From assembly GCA_011390085.1 (NCBI GenBank), contig JAABTB010000062.1:1-9442 (forward strand): a DNA stretch of 9,442 bases, read 5' to 3'. The DNA is from Desulfobacula sp. (GTDB taxonomy: Bacteria > Desulfobacterota > Desulfobacteria > Desulfobacterales > Desulfobacteraceae). The translations under genes were made by a program, and so were the position numbers. Below, piece after piece: positions 1-6,081 of the stretch (positions are counted from its first letter, which is position 1; the number at the start of each line of letters is the position of its first letter). Under the pieces are notes generated by a model. It saw only the letters and a list, made by a program, of their open reading frames with translations, searched no databases and had not been told where the DNA came from.

Positions 1-1331
1 TCCTTGGCCCGGCCAAGAATCCAGAGGCAGCCCTGGTCAAATTTGACGATGTCTTCGGTGGTGGTCCAGCCGTCCTTGTCAAATACGGTGGATGTCAGTT
101 CTTCATCCCTGTAATACCCGGCCGGTGCGTGGGGTCCCCTGAAATAGAGAATACCAGGTTCGCCGTCCGGGACATTCACTGCCCTGTTTTCCTGATTGGC
201 AAGCCTTACCTTGTTGCCGGGCAGCATGCGGCCCACGGTTCTTCGTCGCAGATCCTTGGTATCGCTCACACGGCATCCTGAAACAGACCCCATATCCTGG
301 GTGCCAAGGTCGCTGGTAATGGAAGCACCAAAGGCGGCTTCGGCTTCCTCGGCCACCTGGGGCGGCAGATAGCCGCCGGCAGACCGGATAAACCGCAGGG
401 AACTCAGGTCATATTTGGATACGTCCGCTTCCAACATGCGGATGAGATGGGTGGGCACCACGCCGATGGCAGTGGCCCTTTCTTTTTCAATCAACGTCAG
501 GGCGGCCTCCGGCGAGAATTCTTCCAGCATCACGGTTTTGGCCCCGGCTATGGGGGCGGCAAAATAGGTCAGGGTTCCGGCGGCCCCGCCCGCATGGGGG
601 GCAATGGCCATGGTGATGTCGTCCCTGGTAAGGCTCCAGATATCCACCCGGCCCTTGGACGTGCAGATGCGGGGAGCGGCCGGCCATTCCACCAGCTTGG
701 GAATGCCGGTGGTGCCCGAGGTGGTGGTGAGGATGGCCACGTTTTCAATGGCGTCCAGCCGCCTTTTTGCCAGGACGTCCTTGTCAATGGGCAGCCGGAC
801 CCGTTTTTCAACCATGGCGGTCAGGGAGAACGTCCCGGCAGGAGCCCCCGGCGGAACCAGATCGTCAAACAAAAAGATATTTTTCAGATGGGGGAAGTCC
901 TTCTGAAGATCCTCATACATTTCAAGATAATTGAATTTGTTGTAGGTATGAAGAATGATCACTGCCGATGCCTTGGTCCGGTCCACCATATAGGTCAGCT
1001 CTTTTTTCCTCAGATAGGGGTAAACCGTCAGGGAAATGAGCCCGGCCCGCTCGCAGGCAATCCTGGCAAGGAAACCGTAAACGCTGTTGGGGGACTGGAT
1101 AATGATCCTGGAATGCTTTTCAATTCCCATCTCCACAAAGGAGATGGCCATGGCATCCGCCAGTTCCACTGCCTGTTTCCAGGTCAGCCTGTATTTTGAA
1201 TCCACCAGGGCTTCCTGATCCGGGATTTCCTTGGCGTTTTTTTCCCAGAAATCATAAAAGGTTTCCTGGGTCCAATACCCGTCCCTGACGAATTCATCGG
1301 TCATTGTTTTTTTATATCGAATGGGTTTCAC
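1..1331 (-). CDS. AMP-forming acyl/aryl-CoA ligase (probable 4-hydroxybenzoate-CoA ligase), 3' end off the left edge
   Basis: 443 complete codons are visible, starting at a GTG (1331). The protein is an ANL-superfamily adenylating enzyme that would activate a carboxylate with ATP to an acyl-adenylate and then to a CoA thioester. Visible motifs are the phosphate-binding loop TTTSGTTGIPK (residues 202-212), an A5-like segment LGTQDMG (342-348), the ribose-binding GWTTTEDI (421-428, Asp427) and the hinge LGRAKD at the cut. About 100 residues of the C-terminal lid with the catalytic lysine are missing. GTG 1331 is preferred over ATG 1304 because AAGGAG lies 6 nt upstream of the GTG while the ATG has no ribosome binding site. 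It follows the UbiD-like gene by 15 nt, so it is co-transcribed. Its place after a phenylphosphate carboxylase-like gene suggests 4-hydroxybenzoate (or an analogue) as substrate. This is inferred from context, because the motifs alone fit any aryl- or acyl-CoA ligase. Confidence 0.88.
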   Translation of the reverse strand, partial: MKPIRYKKTMTDEFVRDGYWTQETFYDFWEKNAKEIPDQEALVDSKYRLTWKQAVELADAMAISFVEMGIEKHSRIIIQSPNSVYGFLARIACERAGLISLTVYPYLRKKELTYMVDRTKASAVIILHTYNKFNYLEMYEDLQKDFPHLKNIFLFDDLVPPGAPAGTFSLTAMVEKRVRLPIDKDVLAKRRLDAIENVAILTTTSGTTGIPKLVEWPAAPRICTSKGRVDIWSLTRDDITMAIAPHAGGAAGTLTYFAAPIAGAKTVMLEEFSPEAALTLIEKERATAIGVVPTHLIRMLEADVSKYDLSSLRFIRSAGGYLPPQVAEEAEAAFGASITSDLGTQDMGSVSGCRVSDTKDLRRRTVGRMLPGNKVRLANQENRAVNVPDGEPGILYFRGPHAPAGYYRDEELTSTVFDKDGWTTTEDIVKFDQGCLWILGRAK

Positions 1332-1337
1332 GCGCAG

Positions 1338-1343
1338 CTCCTT
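1338..1343 (-). promoter_or_regulatory. Ribosome binding site choosing the GTG start of the CoA ligase
   Basis: Read on the minus strand, AAGGAG sits 6 nt before the GTG at 1331, inside the 15-nt gap after the UbiD-like stop codon. The next in-frame ATG (1304) is preceded only by A-rich sequence without a Shine-Dalgarno match, so this site decides the start. Confidence 0.7.
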
Positions 1344-1346
1344 TCC

Positions 1347-2753
1347 TTAAAATCCGAGTTCAGACCATCTTTCTTTAACCCTGGCAACCATGGCGGGATC
1401 CAGTTTGATCTGGATGGGTTTTGGATCCCATTCGTAAGGAATCGTACAATCCATGAGAAGTCTTCCGGTAATCCATCTTGCATTGATGGGCAAAGACGGA
1501 TCCAATGGGGTGGACCGGCCTCTTTTGATGATCTGGCAGCGGTTGGGCTGAAACCTGAAACTCATGGCATACATAACTCTCGGGATATCCCAGGAGTCAA
1601 TGTCCTCATCGACCACAATCACGGTTTTGAGACCATATGCGCCCATTTCAGTGGAAATCGCTGCCGTCAATACCTGGTCAACATGGCCGGGATACATCTG
1701 TTTCATGGAAATAATGGCCAGGAACCGGCCGGCACCTTCCGGTGGGCAATAACAGTTTTTCAAACCCGGAATATTCATTTCATTGAGCTGCTGCCAAAGG
1801 GTGGCCCCATAAGACAATGCCATAACCATGTGCGAATCGGTTACAGCACGGCCAACCGTTGTTCCCCAGTGAATCGGGTTGTTTCTGTATGTAACGCATT
1901 TGACATCAATGAAATTTCTAGGATCTGTTCCGACACCTGAGTAATATCCGGTATATTCGCCAAAGGGGCCTTCTTCCATGAATTTCTCAGCATCAACAAA
2001 CCCTTCTACAACAATTTCTGCATGGGCCGGAATCGGCAGATCAACCACTTCGCCTTTAACCACTTCGACCGCTTCACCACGGAAGGCACCGGCCACATCA
2101 TATTCACTGGTGAAGGCACCGACACGGGCCGCACCAAGGATGAACAATATCGGGTCGCAACCGGAAATGGAGGCACACGGCATGGGTTGTCCAAGCGCCT
2201 GGTATTTTTTCAGCATGATGTCGGCATGCTTGCCCTTGATAAACTGGGTGCCGATTTTGTCTTTTCCCAGAAGCTGGCTTCTGTATGTGCCCAGGTTTAC
2301 CCAGCCTGAATCAGGGTCTTTTGTGATGATAAAATGGGCGGTGCCGTAATATTTTCCGCCATCCAGAGGATAATAATGAGGAACAGGGAAGATATTCAAG
2401 TCCACATCATCTCCCATCATAATATTTTCTTTGCAGGGTGCTTTTGATTTGTCGATAAATACCGGCGGGATGGGTTTTTTTGCTTTTTCAGCCCAGGCGT
2501 TATAAAGGTCTGTAAGGCTTGAATTTTCAGGTTCACCCATGATAATGGCAAGTCTTTGAACGGTGGTTGCAGCACTCGTGATGACGGGCGATGTATACCC
2601 TTTGCAATTTTCAAACAGCAATGCCGGCCCCTGGGCTTCTTCGTTCAATTTTGCAATATGTGACAATTCCAGATGGGTGTCAACTTCAGCGGTGATCCGT
2701 TTCAGAAGACCTTTTTCCTCACAGCTTGCAATAAAATCTCTCATGTCTTTCAT
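1347..2753 (-). CDS. UbiD-family prenyl-FMN (de)carboxylase, phenylphosphate carboxylase alpha/beta-like
   Basis: This 468-aa cytoplasmic enzyme of the UbiD family is expected to use prenylated FMN and a divalent metal. It aligns by spacing with the fungal ferulate decarboxylase Fdc1. The metal and cofactor residues would be Asn153 (WVNLGTYR), His176 (KGKHADIM) and Glu217 (TSEYDVAG). The catalytic Arg-Glu-Glu triad would be Arg158, Glu261 and Glu266 (EGPFGE, 261-266). All are present, so it should be active. The length is like the alpha and beta subunits of phenylphosphate carboxylase, which carboxylate phenylphosphate at the para position to 4-hydroxybenzoate. That role is inferred from the two phenylphosphate synthase-like genes upstream and the CoA ligase 15 nt downstream. 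The start ATG has AAGGAG 8 nt upstream. Only one UbiD protein is visible. A second UbiD subunit, the small gamma and phosphatase-like delta subunits of the Thauera enzyme, and UbiX for the cofactor are not in the window. Another hydroxyarene (de)carboxylase is the main alternative. Confidence 0.9.
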   Translation of the reverse strand: MKDMRDFIASCEEKGLLKRITAEVDTHLELSHIAKLNEEAQGPALLFENCKGYTSPVITSAATTVQRLAIIMGEPENSSLTDLYNAWAEKAKKPIPPVFIDKSKAPCKENIMMGDDVDLNIFPVPHYYPLDGGKYYGTAHFIITKDPDSGWVNLGTYRSQLLGKDKIGTQFIKGKHADIMLKKYQALGQPMPCASISGCDPILFILGAARVGAFTSEYDVAGAFRGEAVEVVKGEVVDLPIPAHAEIVVEGFVDAEKFMEEGPFGEYTGYYSGVGTDPRNFIDVKCVTYRNNPIHWGTTVGRAVTDSHMVMALSYGATLWQQLNEMNIPGLKNCYCPPEGAGRFLAIISMKQMYPGHVDQVLTAAISTEMGAYGLKTVIVVDEDIDSWDIPRVMYAMSFRFQPNRCQIIKRGRSTPLDPSLPINARWITGRLLMDCTIPYEWDPKPIQIKLDPAMVARVKERWSELGF

Positions 2754-2835
2754 GTTTTTTTCTCCTTTTTCAGTTGCTTCCCTTTTGACGTAACAATAGG
2801 GCTGCCTGCGCGATGCGCACTGGTTTATATTTTGA

Positions 2836-2861
2836 CCGGGCCCTGGATATTCAGGACCCGG
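2836..2861 (-). other. Intercistronic RNA hairpin between ppsB and the UbiD-like gene
   Basis: In the minus-strand transcript the arms CCGGGTCCTG and CAGGGCCCGG pair over 10 bp with one U-G wobble, around the 6-nt loop AATATC. On the plus strand the same position would be a C-A mismatch, so the structure fits minus-strand RNA better. No U-run follows, so it is not a standard intrinsic terminator. It lies in the 133-nt gap, by far the longest inside the operon. It may be an RNA processing or stabilising element that sets different expression of the synthase and carboxylase parts. A second small palindrome (TGCGC-GAT-GCGCA, 2807-2819) lies nearby. Confidence 0.5.
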
Positions 2862-2886
2862 CGGTTAAACAAGGGAATGTTCTAAA

Positions 2887-3972
2887 TCAAGGATTTATTC
2901 TCCGGCCGGCCAGAAGACCTGCACAGATATGTTCCAGGGCAGATGACCGGGCTTCCATCACCGGTTCTATTTTTTTATCGCTCCAGACCGTTTCCGGCCG
3001 GCTCTGAAGAATCATGATTTTGGCCTGGCCGGGCGTGTCCTTGTCAATGGCCCATTCAATGTCCATGGCCTTGCCGTAATGTTTTTCGATCCGCTTGCCG
3101 ATTTTCGCAAGCTCAATGACATCCTTATCCACCACGCACTGGATATCGGACCGTTCAGCAGGAACCGTCTGCTTGATGACGGAATGGCTGACCGGTTCAC
3201 GGGTGTACAGGATGGTCTTGTGGGAAACCGTTTTTCTGATGACCTCATCCGTGATTTTGTTCACCAGAAAATTGTCCGGCGTGCATTCGCCGCTGACCAC
3301 GCTTTCCCCAAACCCCCAGTTTGCATCAATGGCAACGGTGGCCCGGTCCCCGGTGGCCGGATTCAAGGTAAACATGACACCGGCCACCCAGGCATTGGCC
3401 ATTTTCTGCACCCCTACGGAGATTTCCACGGCTTCGTGGGGAAACCCCATTTTTGCCCGGTAATAAATTGCCCTTGAGGTAAAAAGACTGGACCAGCATT
3501 TTTTCACATGGGTGAGAATGCCATCCATGCCCCTGATCCAGAGGAAGGTGTCCTGCTGCCCGGCAAAACTGGCGCCGGGCAGGTCCTCTGCCGTGGCGCT
3601 GGACCTGACGGCCGCAGGAACGGCAGGGACATTGCACCGTTTGGACAATCTCCTGTAAAATTCTCCGATATAATCCTGGAGATCGTCGCACACCTCAGTA
3701 TTTTCAATCATGGCCCGGATGGTCTTGCTGGCAGCTTCGCCTGAATCCATGTCATTGGCTTTGATCTCCTTGAGAAGCTTAAAGATGTCCTTTTTGATGC
3801 CTCCCTGCTCAAGAAAAAGAGTATAGGCTTTGGTGGTTACGGCAAAACCCGGCGGGACCGGAATCTGGGCTTTAAGCAGTTCTCCCAGGCTCGCATTTTT
3901 ACCGCCCACCAGGGGAATGGAGTTCAGGTCACATTCTTCAAACCAGAGGACATAGTCAGATCTTTTTTCCAT
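2887..3972 (-). CDS. ppsB: Phenylphosphate synthase subunit B, PEP synthase/PPDK N-terminal (ATP-grasp) domain protein
   Basis: This 361-aa protein consists almost only of the PEP synthase/PPDK nucleotide-binding domain (PPDK_N). Motifs in order are GGKNASLGEL (23-32), PVPPGFAVT (38-46), AVRSSATAEDLPGASFAGQQ (121-140), GVMFTLNPATGD (198-209), DANWGFGESVVSGE (216-229) and the terminal QSRPET (323-328). It ends just after this last motif, where full-length PEP synthase would continue into the phosphohistidine domain. That domain is in the neighbouring PpsA-like protein. The split matches the Thauera phenylphosphate synthase, where PpsB supplies the ATP-grasp part. Known chemistry: phenol + ATP + H2O gives phenylphosphate + AMP + Pi through a phosphohistidine on PpsA. 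It starts 9 nt after the ppsA stop and is probably translationally linked to it. The small CBS-domain stimulating subunit PpsC is not seen. The substrate could also be a related aromatic. Confidence 0.88.
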   Translation of the reverse strand: MEKRSDYVLWFEECDLNSIPLVGGKNASLGELLKAQIPVPPGFAVTTKAYTLFLEQGGIKKDIFKLLKEIKANDMDSGEAASKTIRAMIENTEVCDDLQDYIGEFYRRLSKRCNVPAVPAAVRSSATAEDLPGASFAGQQDTFLWIRGMDGILTHVKKCWSSLFTSRAIYYRAKMGFPHEAVEISVGVQKMANAWVAGVMFTLNPATGDRATVAIDANWGFGESVVSGECTPDNFLVNKITDEVIRKTVSHKTILYTREPVSHSVIKQTVPAERSDIQCVVDKDVIELAKIGKRIEKHYGKAMDIEWAIDKDTPGQAKIMILQSRPETVWSDKKIEPVMEARSSALEHICAGLLAGRRINP

Positions 3973-3981
3973 GATAATCTC

Positions 3982-5823
3982 TTACCTTTCGATATAAACT
4001 CTTCCTGTATCGCCGTTCAGTTTGATTTTCATACCCGATTTGATAATGGTGGTGGACTGGCCCGTGCCGACAACGGCCGGCATGCCGTATTCACGGCACA
4101 CAATGGCGGCATGGCTCATGATCCCGCCCACATCCGTAATAACCCCTTTGATTTTCTGGAATACCGGCGCCCAGGAAGGAGATGTGGTGGGGGCCACGAG
4201 AATTTCGCCTTCTTTGAGCTGTCCGATATCTTCAACCGAGCGGCAAACTCTTGCAATGCCTTCGACCACACCGGGTGATCCTGCAAAGCCTTCGATTTCA
4301 TTGACCTTGTCCGGATCTCCGATTTCTTTTAATTTGGCCCAGGCTGCCATGCTTTCATTGGTGACGCCCCAGAGAACAACTGTAAACGGCTCGGCAATGA
4401 CTTCCGGCGGGGTTCCGTAGGCCGGCAGAGGGCGGTGTTCCTTAAATTTCTGATACACCCCTTTTCTCCAGGCGATTTCTTCGGGCCAGTGCAGGGGCCC
4501 ATATCCCTTTGTTCCCGTGGCCCAGGACGTGACCAGATCCCAAAGGGCTTCCTTGATTTCGCTCCTGGACAGAAACCAGATATCCTCCTGGCCTTTGAGG
4601 AATTTGTATTCCGTCATGATGGCGGCCACTTCCCTCATCTTGTTCCAGAACACGGAATGGAACCAGTGTTCCACATAGAACATATGATTTTCAACATAGG
4701 GGAAAACCAGCTCGGCCGTTCCGTGGAGCTGATCAAAGGTCTTTCGGTCTTCATCTGTTTTCAGGAGGCCGCGGTATTCGGTAATCAGCCGTTTGCGCTC
4801 TTCTTTGACGGCATCCATGGGCCGGTCAATATTATGCCCCCCCTTGATTTTTTCAATATAAATCCGGACGGAACTCATGGGGATATTCAGATTGTCATTC
4901 CAGGAAATATCCTGGTGATACCATCCGGTTCCGGTGGAAATATTAAACCAGGGGTTTTTGGCCCCGTCCCATGCCGTTATCCATTTTTTACCGTTTTCAG
5001 AACCCTGGAGCGAAGCCATGACGTCTTTGACATCTTTGCCGTCCTTGCCGATCTGGTCCGTGAGGTTGAATTCAACAGCCAGCTTGGCCAGTTTTTTAAG
5101 CTCATCATCGGGCCGGTACAAGAGCACATCAATGCCGGCAACCATCTGGGTTATCTTCTGTAGGGGGATATCCGGGAAGGCCTTGGTGCAGAAGTCCACA
5201 AAAATCACATAGGAGGCATAGCCCAGGTTTAAAAATTCAAAATGATATTGCCAGCAGCGAATGCCAAGATCGATAAGTTTGTCGTAATTTTTGATCAATT
5301 CATAGCCCGATGAGGTGCCGAGGCCGTTTTTCACTACGGAAATGTCTTCCATGGCCGGGAGTTTGGTGATTTCAAGGGCTTCAAGATCGGAAATGATCCC
5401 CCTCATCTTTTTTTCCCAGTTGGCCTGGAGCTTGTCCCAGTTTTCAAAATAATAGCCTGCCCTTTCCATGAACAGGGGAACTCTTTTCTGCACCTCTTCA
5501 GGGTCCGTGACCGGCACAGGCGTTATATACACATTGCCGTTGATGATCCGGTGGTCCACGCCGTAAACCGGCGGAATCATGAAAATCCGGGTATTGAACT
5601 GGGACAGGGCTAGGAACCAGGCCTCATCCCAGATAATGTCAAAGGGATACATGGGCTCGGGGTAATGAAGCGCATCGTTGAACCAGAACATATTGTTCTC
5701 ATAGGTTTCCCTTTCCTTGTCCTTTGTCGTAAAAAGATAATGGTAGGGATACATCCGCTCCCATCCTTCTGTTCCGGGGATTGCTTCTATCTCGTGGGGA
5801 TTGGGAAAACTCTTGTCAGCCAT
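3982..5823 (-). CDS. ppsA: Phenylphosphate synthase subunit A, phosphohistidine-carrying catalytic subunit
   Basis: This 613-aa protein, counted from the ATG at 5823, has a long N-terminal part (about 1-500). It is rich in aromatic residues and shows no ATP-grasp or PEP-binding barrel motif. A PEP-utilising mobile (swivelling) domain follows at about 512-613. That domain carries TSPSWAPVFQKIKG and the phosphohistidine motif TDVGGIMSHAAIVCREYG, with the catalytic histidine at residue 571. From memory, the Thauera PpsA active-site histidine is His569 in a protein of nearly the same length. The N-terminal part presumably binds the phenolic substrate, and the mobile domain shuttles phosphate from the PpsB ATP site. 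An upstream in-frame TTG at 5835 would add four residues but overlaps the ribosome binding site, so ATG 5823 is chosen. It is the first gene of the operon, behind a leader of about 147 nt. A glycyl-radical or water dikinase homologue of other function is possible, but the adjacent separate ATP-grasp partner makes phenylphosphate synthase most likely. Confidence 0.88.
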   Translation of the reverse strand: MADKSFPNPHEIEAIPGTEGWERMYPYHYLFTTKDKERETYENNMFWFNDALHYPEPMYPFDIIWDEAWFLALSQFNTRIFMIPPVYGVDHRIINGNVYITPVPVTDPEEVQKRVPLFMERAGYYFENWDKLQANWEKKMRGIISDLEALEITKLPAMEDISVVKNGLGTSSGYELIKNYDKLIDLGIRCWQYHFEFLNLGYASYVIFVDFCTKAFPDIPLQKITQMVAGIDVLLYRPDDELKKLAKLAVEFNLTDQIGKDGKDVKDVMASLQGSENGKKWITAWDGAKNPWFNISTGTGWYHQDISWNDNLNIPMSSVRIYIEKIKGGHNIDRPMDAVKEERKRLITEYRGLLKTDEDRKTFDQLHGTAELVFPYVENHMFYVEHWFHSVFWNKMREVAAIMTEYKFLKGQEDIWFLSRSEIKEALWDLVTSWATGTKGYGPLHWPEEIAWRKGVYQKFKEHRPLPAYGTPPEVIAEPFTVVLWGVTNESMAAWAKLKEIGDPDKVNEIEGFAGSPGVVEGIARVCRSVEDIGQLKEGEILVAPTTSPSWAPVFQKIKGVITDVGGIMSHAAIVCREYGMPAVVGTGQSTTIIKSGMKIKLNGDTGRVYIER

Positions 5824-5827
5824 TTTT

Positions 5828-5833
5828 ACCTCC
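5828..5833 (-). promoter_or_regulatory. Strong ribosome binding site fixing the ppsA start
   Basis: On the minus strand GGAGGT precedes the ATG at 5823, with GGAGG 5 nt from it. The in-frame TTG at 5835-5833 shares a base with this site and has no ribosome binding site of its own, which rules out the four-residue longer reading. Confidence 0.85.
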
Positions 5834-5880
5834 AATAAAGATTAAGTGTTAAAAATACCAAACAAAACCGACACCGAACC

Positions 5881-5967
5881 ATACTTGCAGACAAAGGAGA
5901 GCAACGGTAAGATAGAAGCCGCCGACGTACAAAGGCAGACCCGGTCATGAATTTCAAAAGCAAGTAT
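5881..5967. repeat. Separated 8-bp inverted repeat in the ppsA leader
   Basis: ATACTTGC (5881-5888) and GCAAGTAT (5960-5967) are perfect inverted repeats 71 nt apart. Both lie downstream of the predicted ppsA transcription start near 5970, so in RNA they could close a large leader stem. As DNA they could be paired half-sites. An 8-bp match at this distance can occur by chance. Confidence 0.25.
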
Positions 5968-5976
5968 CCTGGTCCG

Positions 5977-6005
5977 GTAATAGGACTTGACAAAAAAACT
6001 GTCAA
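5977..6005 (-). promoter_or_regulatory. Predicted sigma70-type promoter of the ppsA operon
   Basis: On the minus strand there is a perfect -35 box TTGACA (6005-6000), a 17-nt spacer and a -10 box TATTAC (5982-5977), four of six matches to consensus. The start would be near 5970, giving a leader of about 147 nt before ppsA. The weak -10 and strong -35 suit a promoter that needs an activator. No convincing sigma54 promoter was seen in the gap. Confidence 0.5.
5987..6005. promoter_or_regulatory. Palindrome shared by both divergent promoters (possible activator/repressor site)
   Basis: TTGACA-N7-TGTCAA is a perfect 6-bp inverted repeat around an A-tract spacer. Each arm is a perfect -35 box, one for each direction. 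It is centred at 5996, near position -26 of the predicted ppsA start, where the LysR activation half-sites usually lie. It does not itself fit T-N11-A, so the symmetry may come only from the two -35 boxes. Confidence 0.45.
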
Positions 6006-6015
6006 TTCATATAAA
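5987..6015 (+). promoter_or_regulatory. Predicted sigma70 promoter of the LysR gene
   Basis: TTGACA (5987-5992), a 17-nt spacer and TATAAA (6010-6015) form a near-consensus plus-strand promoter. The start would be near 6022, giving a leader of about 60 nt to the ATG at 6082. It overlaps the opposing ppsA promoter, so RNA polymerase probably cannot occupy both at once. Confidence 0.65.
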
Positions 6016-6026
6016 ATTATGGATAG

Positions 6027-6043
6027 TATAAGATTTTCTTATA
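6027..6043. promoter_or_regulatory. Candidate LysR-type operator (T-N11-A dyad)
   Basis: TATAAGA-TTT-TCTTATA is a perfect 7-bp inverted repeat holding T6029-N11-A6041 about its exact centre (6035). The centre is about 65 bp upstream of the predicted ppsA start and just downstream of the predicted LysR start. This is where LysR regulators typically bind to activate the divergent gene and repress their own. A weaker overlapping TTAT-N7-ATAA (6017-6031, with T6018-N11-A6030) adds a possible second register. Confidence 0.55.
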
Positions 6044-6068
6044 GATTTCCTTGGGCGAACCCATCATC

Positions 6069-6075
6069 AAGGAGG
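6069..6075 (+). promoter_or_regulatory. Ribosome binding site fixing the LysR start
   Basis: AAGGAGG lies 6 nt before the ATG at 6082. It argues against the in-frame ATG at 5947, which would add 45 residues encoded by the promoter and operator region. Confidence 0.85.
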
Positions 6076-6081
6076 CAAGCC

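Noticed and set aside
447..1199. Long plus-strand open frame (250 codons) over the CoA ligase
   Set aside because: It is antisense to a gene with clear adenylation motifs, is glycine- and histidine-rich in the way reverse frames of GC-rich genes are, and has no family features.
4435..5163. Plus-strand open frame (242 codons) inside ppsA
   Set aside because: It is antisense to a full-length motif-bearing gene and shows no recognisable domain.
5947..6081. N-terminal extension of the LysR gene from an upstream ATG
   Set aside because: It has no ribosome binding site, spans the predicted promoters and operator, and adds 45 residues outside the family. The ATG at 6082 has AAGGAGG at ideal distance.
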